From: Sclerotiophoma versabilis
Taxonomy: Eukaryota > Ascomycota > Dothideomycetes > Pleosporales > Didymellaceae
Length of the DNA: 64,000 bases
Direction of reading: 5' to 3'
Assembly (NCBI GenBank): GCA_012274445.1
Contig: JAAROD010000081.1
Span: forward strand, 496,001-560,000
Positions 1 through 10,166 of this stretch are shown piece after piece. The notes under the pieces are model-generated. The model was not told the DNA's origin. It worked only from the letters and a program-made list of their open reading frames with translations, and did not search any database. The stretch's first letter is position 1, and every line of letters begins with the position of its first letter. Position numbers and translations under genes: made by a program.

Positions 1-1691
1 AGTGGCATTCTGCGGGGCATTTTACCGGTACTTATAATGGTCTGTAACGTATCCACAAAAGAAGATGCGGCGTCGAGTGCGGCGTCGGCATACTTGCGTT
101 TCTCTTCATGTTCAACTTGCGTACCTCCGCCTTTCAAAGAAGCGCCCATGTATTCGTACAACTCGTAGATCAGGAACGGCCTCGTCAGCAACATGATGCC
201 GTAGTAGTAAGAACATAGCGTAGAGCAAGCGCCGACTGCTGTCTCTGACGATGAGCTGCCTAGGTTTGCTCGACTAGTAGCTTCGTGTAAGGGCTCAAGC
301 CAGCTCGAGGCCCACGTCTTCAACTGGCGAGAGACATAGTTCGCGATGCGGAGCGAGATCCGTTTGCGTGAGTAGACTTCGACAACAATGCGTTCGATGA
401 TCATGAAAATTTGTACACTTGCGTCGAGTATCTGTGCGTTGATGTCATTGCCAACTTCCGCAACGTTGTACTTGACGGTGCAATCCACGTCTGAAGTTGA
501 GGGTGGCCGGCCTAGCAGGTTGCTAATGAGTTGATCGACCACACGAACACTTTTCCATATGCGGTCCCTGACAATTTTAATCGAGTCTCCAAATGATGCA
601 TTGACTTCCGTTCGATGCAGGCCGATGGCGTAAGCGGTACGAGCAGCCAAAGCTACGATAGGTCAGCATTGAGTTCATGCCGTATTACGGTCTCTACATT
701 GCTTACAAAAGTAAAGGTAGGCGCCGTTGGGCTGGAAAGCTCGAAGCATGTAGATGGCTACGAGTGCAAAGCCTTGGACCGTCGATACGTTCATGCTGTT
801 AACTAGGTGCTTGAGCAGTATGTCCCGGGCGTAAATGAACCATGCCTCTGCTTTGACTTCCTGAGTCTCTTGTGCGCCGACTGCAAGAACAAGATAGAAC
901 ACCGCGGCTGCAGATTCATGGGGATGCGCAATGGCGCTTGTAGCCCACGAGCTTATCTCGTTCAATAGCTCGTTATGCTCGAACAGGTCCAGCAAGCCAC
1001 TAACAGCTACATTGTAATGCTGAACAAGCGGCCGCACTTCATGAAGAGATACTGATAGAAACTGCTGTTGATCAGCTGATTCCGGTCGTGCAACTTCAAT
1101 GATTGAATCGCGAGCAGATTGCGCGGGTAAAGCATCTGCGTCAACTGCAGATGCGATCAAATGTCTGACAGTCTGCAAGAAAGATAGAGGTGCACAATCA
1201 CCAACAAATATAACTTTCCCTTGTGCATCGCGCAAAATGCGGCCTTCCAGAGGGACAGCTGTGTCTTCGGGGTACTCATCCCTGCTGATTGTGGGTGATA
1301 GTGATGTTCCAACGGCAGCACCATCGTGACTTCTTCGACGGGGCGTTGAATGTACAGTTCCTTGTTCATTACTTCAATAGGTCAGCCTCGACCTGTCTGA
1401 GAGAATCTTGCTAATAGCGTAATTTTTCTTTCTTTTTTTCGAAACTTACGCATGCGAAGGGGTATGACCATTTGGAGTATGTCCAGCAGATTTTACGCTG
1501 CGGACCTTGGGTGCTGTGAAAGTACACGTATCTGCGCGACCTTTCCGTTGGCAATAGGCGCATGGCTGTTCACCATCGCACTTTACTTTCCGTTTCTTAC
1601 AGAGATCACATGCTGCAGTGACTCGATTGACTCGACGGCGCTTTTCAGGACGCTCTGTATGATCTGAAGTCATCTGCGTGGTTGACGCCAT
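1..1691 (-). CDS. Zn(II)2Cys6 fungal transcription factor (C-terminus beyond left edge)
   Basis: Nuclear DNA-binding regulator of unknown target. Exons are 1450-1691, 707-1371 and 1-652 (introns 1372-1449 and 653-706, phases checked). The binuclear zinc cluster is at residues 28-56, with Cys 28, 31, 38, 44, 47 and 56 spaced C-x2-C-x6-C-x5-C-x2-C-x8-C and a basic stretch just before it. The last exon begins with the ARTAYAIGLHR block typical of the fungal-specific TF domain (PF04082 type), and its frame stays open to base 1, so the C-terminus is missing here. The ATG at 1691 was chosen because it precedes the basic region closely; an in-frame ATG at 1799 would add 36 unconserved-looking residues. 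The P450 gene downstream on the same strand may be a target, but nothing in the sequence proves this. Confidence 0.88.
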
Positions 1692-2248
1692 TTCGACGCA
1701 CAACGCCTCAGTCGATCGCCTGAATTGATTAACGTCAAAGATCAGATTGGCCGTAGGCAGTAATATCTCCTGTATGTTGCAGATGCTGCAAAAGATCACG
1801 TCAGTTCACACCGATCAACTATGACGCTCAATGAAGAGATCGATCGTACCTTCGTATTGCGTAACGTAAAGGCGACCCCAGATGCGGATGTACTTGTCGG
1901 AAGGAAGACAAGACGAGTTTCGAAGTTCCGACGCAGGACGGCTTGGCAAGTCTCCGCCATCGGAAGGCACAGCGCGCTATGACGTGGAGACTTTGCGCTT
2001 AGCGGAGGGCTAGAATGACCGGCGGTTTCCGAAGGCTGGCTACCGAGGGATGGATATGGGAGCGTTTACTCGAAGTTTCGCATCGATCGATGGAATTATA
2101 GAGTTACCGCATTCGGCAGATTGGGCAGAGACAGGGCTTCCGCTGCAATCGATGATACTGGAAATGTGCCGTATATGGAAACTTCGTCGTTAATGAAAAG
2201 TGGTGCTCAATTCGCTGTCGAGCGCCGATGCCCAGCCTCCTACTCGGT
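1692..2248. other. Intergenic region, P450 to transcription factor
   Basis: No convincing coding frame. It holds the promoter of the transcription factor and the 3' flank of the P450 gene. I saw no repeat or RNA gene. Confidence 0.6.
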
Positions 2249-3867
2249 TCACCGGGCACCCAGTTTCACAAACCTGACCTCCTGCCTTGGCGGTCCTGCA
2301 GTGAAGTGATCTCTCACCCCATTCCAATAGTCTTCCGCTACGAATCCGTCTGGTAGAACGACATCAAATTCATTCAGTACTCTTCGAACGACACTTCTCA
2401 ACTCCATAAATGCGAGTGCTTTGCCCACGCAGCTGTACTGGCCGATGGAGAATGGAAGGAATGCTGTTCGGTTGAGTACAAGCTCTGGGCTTGTGGTCCA
2501 GCGCTCGGGTAGAAACTCTTCCGGCCTGACGAAATTGCGAGCGTCGCGGTTGAGGACGAATGGTGGTAGTTGTACGATCATGTCGCCCGGGACGAAGCGA
2601 CCGTTGATGGTGAGTCCTTCGGAAGGCGTGACGCGCTGCGAGGCGAAGAAGATGGAGGGCCAGAGACGCATTGACTCGTTGATGACGGCATCAAGAAGAG
2701 GTAGAGGCACAGCGCAGTGATAGTCGGATAGGTTCGAGCGATGTTCGCTGCGAATTGCACGCATGTAGTGAGGGTGCGTTGCAAGTTGCATAAGGATGAA
2801 TGTCAAAGCTGTGGATGTGGTTTCGCTGCCGGCACTGATGATGAGGCGTGATTCACCGTAGAGGAGAGCGCGACCGACGGTGTCATTTGATGTGTTTTTG
2901 ATTAGCTCTCCGATCAGGTCAGGAGAGGCGTTTTGTAGCTGACCTATGTAAGTATTGTTCAGTCTGAAGTCTAACTCTTAGCACTTACTGCCATCCGAGC
3001 CTTCATTTGGCTAACACTCCAATCCGTCCAGTCTTTCAGCGGACCGGCGAGAGATGTGACTATCCCAAGGGTGTTCATCAGCCATGGCATATGGTACATG
3101 ATGCCCATGGCGCTCAGGCCTTGTGTAAAGGTTTTCAAGATGCTGTCTGCAAGCTCGCTCGACTTGCCGGTGGTAAACCCCATTGACTTTCCAAAGGCAA
3201 GCGCAGACATGACGTCGTAACTGAAGTATGTCATCATCTCGAGAAGAGGGACTGGCTCCCCGTCAGCTTGCCGAAATCGTTCAAGAAGTTGATCACATAT
3301 TTCTTCAATGTGTGTGCCGAAGCCGGACAAGGACGTCTTCATTGCGTTGTCCCAGATCTTTCTCCGTTGACGGTGCCAAGGCTTGTCACGATTGAGGTGT
3401 AGTGACTTCTCCATCACATCGTAGAAAGGACCTTTGCTTGTCTTTGACTGGAGACCTAAGAGGGCCTGCACCGCTTCTGGATCGAAGATTGATAGCTCTC
3501 GTGGGCCAGTTCGTACGTAGTCTCCGTACTCTTTCTGTAGTTCCTGTTGCACCCGGTGCCACTGCCATCTCGTATCGATCACCTTCTTGACAGTATACCA
3601 CTTCGACAATCTTGCTCCTAACGGACCTGGGTAGTTCCGAAGAGGGTGGTAGAACGCACGATACAGTCCGATATATATCCAAAGAGTGGACCAGAATATT
3701 AGGCAGAACGCGGTAGCTTGGAAGAAGCCAACGTAGTAAGCGAGACCCAGATACACAATGCTGCTGATAGCTAATATTGGCAGTACCAAATGGTCGACTT
3801 CAACTCGTCGAAGGACAGTCTCATGGAGCATGACAGCCGTCAGAGGTACAAGCACAAAAGTCGCCAT
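2249..3867 (-). CDS. Microsomal cytochrome P450 monooxygenase
   Basis: Haem-thiolate monooxygenase, substrate unknown, probably anchored in the ER. Exons 2989-3867 and 2249-2938 (50-bp intron 2939-2988) give 522 residues. Hydrophobic segments fill the first ~75 residues, followed by a proline-rich hinge (YHPLRNYPGPLG). The I-helix motif AGSETTS is at 329-335, ExxR (ESMR) at 381-384, and the haem loop FSIGQYSCVG has its ligand Cys at 463. All catalytic landmarks are intact. The ATG at 3867 has a good context (A at -3, G at +4); the in-frame ATG at 3900 has a poor one. The multi-span N-terminus and overall pattern resemble the large fungal P450 families near benzoate-hydroxylase and toxin-pathway enzymes, but the subfamily cannot be set by eye. 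No other biosynthetic genes lie beside it except the transcription factor. Confidence 0.9.
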
Positions 3868-4456
3868 GATGCTGTGGCTGTTGGTACTGCTGACAATCAT
3901 ACAGATCTTGATGGAGTATAAAGAGTTGTGAGAGTCTACAGCGCCTTTCCCCAAAAGCGGATCGAATGGGCGCTGGCGAAAGGAGTGGGGAGAATGAAAC
4001 CGTACTATGATAACGGGATTGTATATACAACATGGACAATATCACGGACCTACCTGTTCGGCCAGCCTATACCTATCAGGCCATGCTTGCAGCAGTGTAT
4101 CCATATCGTAGACACTAAGGTCGAGCTTGTTGTTGCGTAATTACCTCGTCGCCTTGCCGTTGGTTGAACGGGCGGGCTACGGTCCAGGCTGCTTCGGAGC
4201 CTGCATTAGCTCCGGCTCACTGTCACTGTCCCTGCGCCAGTAGATGAGTGTCACCTTGCGCGAGTGAAGGGACGCAAGCTGTGGCCATCGATTGACTTTC
4301 AAGACTAGAAGCACTGCATCGGGGAATGTGGAGTTGCAGGGAAGTCGACTAAGGGGAGCGGAGAAAGGTGCGAATGGCGCTACTGCCTTGGCACTCGTCA
4401 ATCCACTTCGACATTTCTCGAGCATTGCCAGTAATAGCAACCACACACAACCCACC
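3868..4456. promoter_or_regulatory. Shared upstream region of the P450 and SYF2
   Basis: Divergent 589-bp interval between the P450 and SYF2 start codons. A TATA-like GTATATAC lies near 4020, about 155 bp before the P450 ATG. No other element is clear. Confidence 0.4.
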
Positions 4457-5323
4457 ATGGCCGATACGACAGAACCAGAACCTGCACCAACAACCATGGC
4501 CAAAACTGAGACTCCCTCTGAGGACGGGCCTTCAGACTCGAAACTCGCCTCTACAGAAGTCACATCCACAGATGCTCCCACCGACCCCAAAGCCGCCCTC
4601 GCAGCGCGCATGGCACGCTTCAAATCCCTTCAAGCGCAAAAAGAAAGCGGCCGCAAAGCCACAGAGCGCGAAGTCCGCGATGCCGAAGATCGTTCGGAAA
4701 GACTGGCAAAACTCTCAAAGCTCGCCGACGCACACACCAAAGCATCGTACAAGCTGCTGAAAACCGACGATCCAGACTTCGAGCGGAAGAGAAACTGGGA
4801 CTACACTGTGGAGGAAAGCGAGAGCTGGGACAAGCGGCTGGCGAAAAAGGCACGGGCGCGCGACAACAATGCATTTGCCGACTACAGAGGAGAGGCGAAC
4901 AAAGTGTACAAGCGCCAGATTGGACAGATGTCGAAAGTCGATCTCGCGGCGTATGCGGAGGAGAAAGCGACGAAGCTACAGCGGCAAGTGCAGGCTGGGC
5001 TGCTGCAGCTCGTTGAGACGGATTCCGGCGAGATCTACACAGTGGACCCCAATGGCAGGATCAACACGGCGGTGGAGGAGGAGTACAGTCACGACCACAA
5101 GCCCAGCAAAGAAGCCATCGACAGACTCGTCGGAGACATTGAGAAAAGCGAGAAGGCGCGACTTGAGGCAAGGAGGAAGAGAGGCATCAGGGACGAGCAG
5201 GACCAGGGCGATGTTACATACATCAACCAGAAGAATAAGCAGTTTAACGACAAGCTGGGGCGGTTCTACAACAGATACACGACGGAGATCAGAGAGAGCT
5301 TCGAGAGAGGAACAGCCATATAG
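4457..5323 (+). CDS. SYF2: Pre-mRNA-splicing factor Syf2
   Basis: Component of the NineTeen/Prp19-associated spliceosome in the nucleus. Single exon of 288 residues, close to the usual fungal length. The acidic, low-complexity N-terminus is followed by a Lys/Arg/Glu-rich helical core with the SYF2 signatures RKRNWDYTVEESESWDKRL and, near the C-terminus, a YINQKNKQFNDKLGRFY block. The frame is open upstream to 4292, but the ATG at 4457 sits in a near-perfect Kozak context (CCACCATGG) at the start of the alignable protein. It is convergent with ESF2, 166 bp away, and forms part of a run of RNA-processing genes. Confidence 0.93.
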   Translation: MADTTEPEPAPTTMAKTETPSEDGPSDSKLASTEVTSTDAPTDPKAALAARMARFKSLQAQKESGRKATEREVRDAEDRSERLAKLSKLADAHTKASYKLLKTDDPDFERKRNWDYTVEESESWDKRLAKKARARDNNAFADYRGEANKVYKRQIGQMSKVDLAAYAEEKATKLQRQVQAGLLQLVETDSGEIYTVDPNGRINTAVEEEYSHDHKPSKEAIDRLVGDIEKSEKARLEARRKRGIRDEQDQGDVTYINQKNKQFNDKLGRFYNRYTTEIRESFERGTAI

Positions 5324-5489
5324 GGGGCTGGAACTGTTGTTGGAGATGGAGATACCCAGGCATTGCATGATTGAAAACGGCGTTATTGGGTCAGGAAAAC
5401 ACTACGTGTGCGGTCGCATGATCGAAATCAGATATCTGAAGACATACTTGTCTGTGTTGCATCTTGGTATCATTTCTGCAGGTGTTTGC

Positions 5490-6440
5490 TCAAAAGATCT
5501 TGCTAAGCACTCTGTTCACGTCCTGCCCTGGCTCAGGCTTCTTCTCGGCCTTAGTCGTCGCTGCATGTTGCTTGAACTCCAACCTCCTCCTCTTCTTCGG
5601 CTTGCCTTCTGTTGCTGCGTTCGCTTCCACAGGCGTACGTTCCGCATCCTCGCCTCTCTTCTCTCTCGTCGCCTTGATACCGCTCTCCATCTTCCCCCTC
5701 TCCACGTTCTCCAAGAATCTCTTGTTCTCCTTTTTGCTCTGCGCAATCTCAAACCGTAACCGCGCCGCACGCTCCGCGTTCTCGTTCTGAATCTGCTCGA
5801 CAAGATGCGCCCACTTGACGCCCGTCAGATACTTGATGTTCCAGACCTCGTCGTGCCATCTTCCCCTCTTCTTGCCGCCCATTGTCTGCGCATTCAGATT
5901 CTCAGCGACAAACTTGGCATCGCGCTTATGTGTAAACTCAACCCATCCGTCGAGGTACAGTTTGCGCCGTGTACCGCCGCCTCGCAGACGCTGTTGTCGC
6001 GAGGTCGAGTCTTCGGGAGTGAGGAATATGCGGCCGACAGCACCGTAGGGAGTGAGGAGAGAACGCAGGACAGTGGGTTTCATGAACGGCGGGACGCGGG
6101 AGATATATATGACGCCCGATTTGTCTTTCTTCGGTGCTTTCAGGTCGATTGGCTTTCCGCTTAGTTTGTCCGCCTGGAGTTTCAAGTCTTGAGGGAGGCC
6201 CGCAGCGATCTCTTCGAGACGTGCAAGCTCGGCGTTCTTGCTGGATATGGGGTCGTCGTTGTCGTCGTCTTCCGAGTTGTAGTCGGCGTCCGAGGCTTCG
6301 TTTTCGGAGGAGTGGACGGTTTTCTGGCGTTTGGCGGAGGGCAGAGTGCGCGCTCTGCTTTCCTCTTCAGACTCGTAGCCGCGCTCATCGTCTTCGCTTT
6401 CTTCGGCCTCGAGCCATTCGTTGCGCTTGCGAGTAGACAT
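5490..6440 (-). CDS. ESF2: Pre-rRNA processing protein Esf2 (ABT1 family)
   Basis: Nucleolar RNA-binding factor of the small-subunit processome that helps early 18S rRNA cleavage (family knowledge). Single exon, 316 residues. The N-terminal ~65 residues are highly acidic and serine-rich. They are followed by an RRM-like core beginning GVIYISRVPPFMKPTVLRSLL and containing GRIFLTPED and the family block GGKKRGRWHDEVWNIKYL. The C-terminus is basic with a KKRRR nuclear/nucleolar signal. The start codon faces that of CWC25 across 358 bp, so the two probably share a promoter. Confidence 0.93.
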   Translation of the reverse strand: MSTRKRNEWLEAEESEDDERGYESEEESRARTLPSAKRQKTVHSSENEASDADYNSEDDDNDDPISSKNAELARLEEIAAGLPQDLKLQADKLSGKPIDLKAPKKDKSGVIYISRVPPFMKPTVLRSLLTPYGAVGRIFLTPEDSTSRQQRLRGGGTRRKLYLDGWVEFTHKRDAKFVAENLNAQTMGGKKRGRWHDEVWNIKYLTGVKWAHLVEQIQNENAERAARLRFEIAQSKKENKRFLENVERGKMESGIKATREKRGEDAERTPVEANAATEGKPKKRRRLEFKQHAATTKAEKKPEPGQDVNRVLSKIF

Positions 6441-6798
6441 GGCGTCCAGTCCCTGTCCTTCGAGCGTAAACTGCGGTCTTTCAGGTGATTAGAGATTGAT
6501 TTGCGATTGTGGTTTGTTGAGGTGGTTTCCAATTTGTACGGCTCAAATATTCGAAAGTCGCGTCAAGCTTGAGAGGGAGGTAAATTTTAGCGGGGCTCCT
6601 CTAGCGCGCCAAGCCAGCATGGGTTCAAGTGGCGCTCCCGCCCGCCTTCTCTTTCGCAGGACATCACTGCCTTAACACTCCACCACACCACTTTCGCACG
6701 CCGTTCTCTCCGCGTCTGCACGCAAACATCGCCGCCTACACTCAAGCTCAGCCGCATCCACCACCTTCCCAAACCGATAGCCGCTTCACATCGCAGCC
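6441..6798. promoter_or_regulatory. Bidirectional promoter, ESF2 / CWC25
   Basis: A 358-bp interval between two divergent start codons. The CWC25 side is pyrimidine- and CA-rich, as is common in fungal 5' UTRs, and no TATA box is evident. Confidence 0.5.
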
Positions 6799-7791
6799 AT
6801 GGGTGGTGATCTTAACTTGAAGAAGTCCTGGCATCCCCACTTGCGCAAGAACCAGGAGCGAGTATGGAAAGAGGAAAAGTCAGCACTCGAGGAGCGCAAG
6901 CAGATCGAAAAGCTGCGCAAGGAGCGAGAGGAAGAGCGTGCGCTTGAAGAGCTGCAAAGACTACAAGAAGCTGCAGGCGGCAAGACTGTCACAAGGCGTG
7001 TCGACTGGATGTACTCAGGCCCTGGCGGCGACGGCGCAGGTGTCACCGAAGAGCGCGAAGGCTACCTACTGGGCAAGCGTAGGATTGACCAGCTTCTGAA
7101 GAACGACACGACAGACCTCCAGAAGGGCGCTGCTGTCGGCATCGACGCACTTGGGAACGCAAACGCAAACTCAGCACGCGACACCCAGAAGAAGGTCCTC
7201 GAGGATCCACTCCTGATGATCCAGAAGCAGAAGATGGAGATGCAGCTGAAGGCGATGAAGGATGCCCAGAAGCAAGCCAAGTACGAGGAGAAGCGCACCA
7301 AGGAGAAGGAGCGCGAGAGGAAGCATAGAGACCGAGAGGACAGGCACAGAGATCGAGACAGCAAACACAGAGACCGTTCTGGAGACCGCAGCAGACACCA
7401 CCACCGCAGCCGCCGTGACCGTTCGCGCTCAAGAGACCGAAGCTACCGCGTCCGTTCACGATCAAGGGGCCGTGACGACCGTGATCGAAGGCACCGGGAT
7501 GAGCGTCGTCGACGTTCACGGTCGCCTTACCGTGGAGGTAGTCGCGACGAGCGCGACGATCGCGATGACAAAGCGGAGCGACTGGCGAGAATGCAGGCAG
7601 ATGCTGCAACTACGGAACAGCAGCGTGCCGAGCGGGTTCATGAGCAGGCGAAGAAAGATGCCGAGGAGGAGGCACGAGTGCAGAAGAACTTGAATTCCTC
7701 CAAGCGCCTCAACGCTGGGATGGGATCATCAGATGTAGGCCTTGGCGACGCGATTGCGAGGGGCCGGTTAAGGGCAGAAATTGATGCTTAG
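6799..7791 (+). CDS. CWC25: Pre-mRNA-splicing factor Cwc25
   Basis: Step-one splicing factor acting after Prp2 remodelling (family knowledge). Single exon, 330 residues. It opens with the conserved MGGDLNLKKSWHPHLRKNQE, the Cir_N motif found at the very N-terminus of Cwc25/CIR proteins. A coiled coil and the RRVDWMYSGP block of Cwc25 follow. Residues ~165-255 are an extended RS/RD-repeat domain (repeated HRDRD, RSRSRD, RRSRSP) longer than in yeast. The C-terminal helix ends in GLGDAIARGRLRAEIDA. The start fits the Kozak consensus (GCAGCCATGG). Confidence 0.94.
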   Translation: MGGDLNLKKSWHPHLRKNQERVWKEEKSALEERKQIEKLRKEREEERALEELQRLQEAAGGKTVTRRVDWMYSGPGGDGAGVTEEREGYLLGKRRIDQLLKNDTTDLQKGAAVGIDALGNANANSARDTQKKVLEDPLLMIQKQKMEMQLKAMKDAQKQAKYEEKRTKEKERERKHRDREDRHRDRDSKHRDRSGDRSRHHHRSRRDRSRSRDRSYRVRSRSRGRDDRDRRHRDERRRRSRSPYRGGSRDERDDRDDKAERLARMQADAATTEQQRAERVHEQAKKDAEEEARVQKNLNSSKRLNAGMGSSDVGLGDAIARGRLRAEIDA

Positions 7792-8539
7792 GAAGCAGCA
7801 TGGCGTTATCTTTAAGTTCAAGACAGCACGATACCCAAAGTTGAAATCTATTACCGTCTATTAAAGTCTTCAGTCTTTGATATGAAGATACAAAATTGTA
7901 ATTTCCCACCCTACAGTGTTACTGCACAAGAACGCTTCAACGACTCACACCTCCATCCCAAGCTCAAGACTCACACCCCCACAACGCGCCTTATCCGGAC
8001 AAAGCCAAGATTCCCCCTTTTTTATTGGAAAAAGACTGTCAAACGTTTAACATGGCGTTGAAGATTGCCACCTGAGATAGTCTTTTGGGGGGGGGGGGGG
8101 GGGGGCGTCTCACCACGCGTTGTGGGATTTGTATTCGTACCCAAAGTCTCTGTATTGTGGTCGGGATTAGGTTAGTATGAAAGGGCGTGGAGAGCTGCGG
8201 GTACGAAACTTGATTATTTTCCATAGTCGTTCATCTGATACTCCGTCGGTGAAGATGGTACATCAGAGTGCGAGTAGGGTTGGTGTTGGATATGAGGTTC
8301 AGGTGTGGTGGGAAGGTGGAATCAAGTGTGTGAAGGACCCACAACAGATTTCCTTTTTTTTTTTTTTTTTCTTTTTTTTTTTTTACCAGGCATGTATGTT
8401 TTGCTTTCCCGTGTTGGATGTTTGCTTCTTTCGGTGGTTGGCCCCTCAAGAGCAGATGTCGTGTAGTAGTATCAACCTGCATGACCTCATCCATGGAGCA
8501 ATGCTTCGATCGTATCCTGTTGTTACTCCCCCCCCATGC
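7792..8539. repeat. Intergenic region with homopolymer tracts, CWC25 / RPP40-like
   Basis: Convergent 3' flanks. It contains a run of 19 G at 8087-8105, and two T tracts split by a single C (8354-8370 and 8372-8384). No gene is supported. Confidence 0.75.
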
Positions 8540-9685
8540 TCAACGCTCGACTTCCCACATAAGCGTCTCTCGGTTCGCAAATTGCATAAGCGACCATGTG
8601 TTCTTCCCTCCGAACGCCTGCGCACTCATCGAGAACCACTTCCCTGCATTAGCCTCGTCTTGTGTGCCCTCCATGGTAATGTCTGCCTCTTGAGTATCGC
8701 TGCCTTTTCTCCTCTTTGGCGCCCGCTTGCCCTTGAAGCCAGCCTTCCACACCTCCAGAAACAAGTCTTTCACAAACTCTGGCGTGATGAAGCCACTCCA
8801 CCTCACTCGGACAAGCTCACGTGTCTCGACGCCGTAGCCAAAGTCAGGCACATCGTACCGGCACAGATGGCTGTCTAGAACATCACCCTCTTCGACTCTC
8901 GGCGACCCAAGACTTAGCATATCCAGCCACTCCAGCAACGCGAGCGCATCATCCTGATCATACAGCCCCGACAGTCCATTCCCCTTCACATCCAACGTCG
9001 GCACAACAACCCCCTTCCGCACCTCGACCTGTGGGTCCAAGCGAAAAACCTTGGGCGCATGCCTACTCAGCACCTCCCGCGCCTCGCCCACACTCTCGCC
9101 AAACGCGGGATTCGCGCTCCAAAACAAACACGCCCTACTCTCCTGCAGCACATTCCTCGCCGCCCACCTCAACCGCTCAAACCCCTTCTTCCCTTTTCTC
9201 ATACTCGGCAGCGTCAAATCAAACTCGACCCTCCACCGATTACGCTGGTGTTTCCGCCCACCGTCCTCGACAGGCACGCCGACCAGCCCCGCGCGCTCGT
9301 ACACAGGCCGCCCCATCTCGATCCGCAGCACGCCGCGCACAACCTCGAAGCGCGTGTCGACCTGCATCCGGCCTGCGCTGAGCAGACTCACGCCTGCAGT
9401 GCGCACGTACGCGTCGAGGAAGTCATCGTCCAGGATATCGGACAGGCTGAGGAAGGCGCGCGCGTAGACTTGGGGTTGTACCTCGGCGAGACGAGCGCGC
9501 ACGAGCTGCCATATTTCAGCGGGCAGGACGAGGTCGAGCGTGTGGGTGTGCGGGTGTGCGTTGAAGACGCGGAAGGGCGTTTTCTTGGTCGATGTGTTGA
9601 GCGGGTCGATGTAGGACGGCAAGATGCTGTGCGTGAAGAAGGTTTTCGTGTCGCTGGCGGGGGCAGGCTTGTGGATGTCTAGCAT
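8540..9685 (-). CDS. Probable RNase P/MRP subunit, Rpp40 family
   Basis: Single exon of 381 residues. The layout matches my knowledge of the Rpp40 family (PF08584): an N-terminal part with the VYARAFLSLSDILDDDFLDAYV block, then a core with YERAGLVGVPVEDGGRK, an RVEFDL strand, and KKGFERL ahead of a conserved C-terminal helical region. Rpp40 is a protein subunit of nuclear RNase P/MRP, which trims pre-tRNA 5' ends and pre-rRNA. There is no signal peptide or membrane segment. The basic loop KGKRAPKRRKG near residue 335 could be a nuclear signal. Assignment is from motif memory, not search, so an orphan nuclear protein remains possible. Its place after SYF2, ESF2 and CWC25 fits an RNA-processing role but is weak evidence. 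Confidence 0.65.
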   Translation of the reverse strand: MLDIHKPAPASDTKTFFTHSILPSYIDPLNTSTKKTPFRVFNAHPHTHTLDLVLPAEIWQLVRARLAEVQPQVYARAFLSLSDILDDDFLDAYVRTAGVSLLSAGRMQVDTRFEVVRGVLRIEMGRPVYERAGLVGVPVEDGGRKHQRNRWRVEFDLTLPSMRKGKKGFERLRWAARNVLQESRACLFWSANPAFGESVGEAREVLSRHAPKVFRLDPQVEVRKGVVVPTLDVKGNGLSGLYDQDDALALLEWLDMLSLGSPRVEEGDVLDSHLCRYDVPDFGYGVETRELVRVRWSGFITPEFVKDLFLEVWKAGFKGKRAPKRRKGSDTQEADITMEGTQDEANAGKWFSMSAQAFGGKNTWSLMQFANRETLMWEVER

Positions 9686-10166
9686 TTTTTTATTTATTGG
9701 AATTAACGGTCTCAGCCGTGTTGGGTTGTTGGTTCGTTTGCACGATCGACGGTGTTGGGGAGGAAATCTAGAGCTTGGATCGAATTGAGATGCTGGAGCT
9801 CCAAAGTTTCGCTAGTGCGGCGCGTCCCGCGTGTGTGGGGCGGCGCGAGGGCACATGCTTCAGCCCTATGGGCGTGCTGACATGTGAACGTCCAGTGCTC
9901 CTGTTTGCCAATCGTTGCATTTTGGTAAAAAAAATGGGAAAAGAAGGTACATAGCAGTAGTCTATGGAAGTGATGCTTCAAGCAGCCTATCAAAACAGCA
10001 CCTCCTCTGGTATCAATCTGTCATGCCCGGTCAGAACACCGTCTCCACGCCCAACTCCGCATCCCCCCCATGCCTTGAGTACCAGATAACGCCGTACAGA
10101 AATGCCCTCCTAACGCCAGTGGTGATCTAATTGGCGATAAAGCAGTATATGTGCATGAGCCCTATG
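9686..10166. other. Intergenic region, SIR2 to RPP40-like
   Basis: Holds the RPP40-like promoter, with a T-rich stretch right before its ATG, and the SIR2 3' flank. No supported gene. Confidence 0.6.

Noticed and set aside
2249..3954. P450 with an N-terminus starting at 3954
   Set aside because: The codon at 3954 is TTG; true in-frame ATGs are at 3900 and 3867, the latter with better context.
1..4000. Secondary-metabolite cluster suggested by a Zn2Cys6 factor beside a P450
   Set aside because: No synthase, terpene cyclase or tailoring genes on the visible side; what lies left of base 1 is unknown.
4869..5759. 296-codon frame overlapping SYF2
   Set aside because: Shifted frame of SYF2 with Arg/Ser-rich shadow composition.
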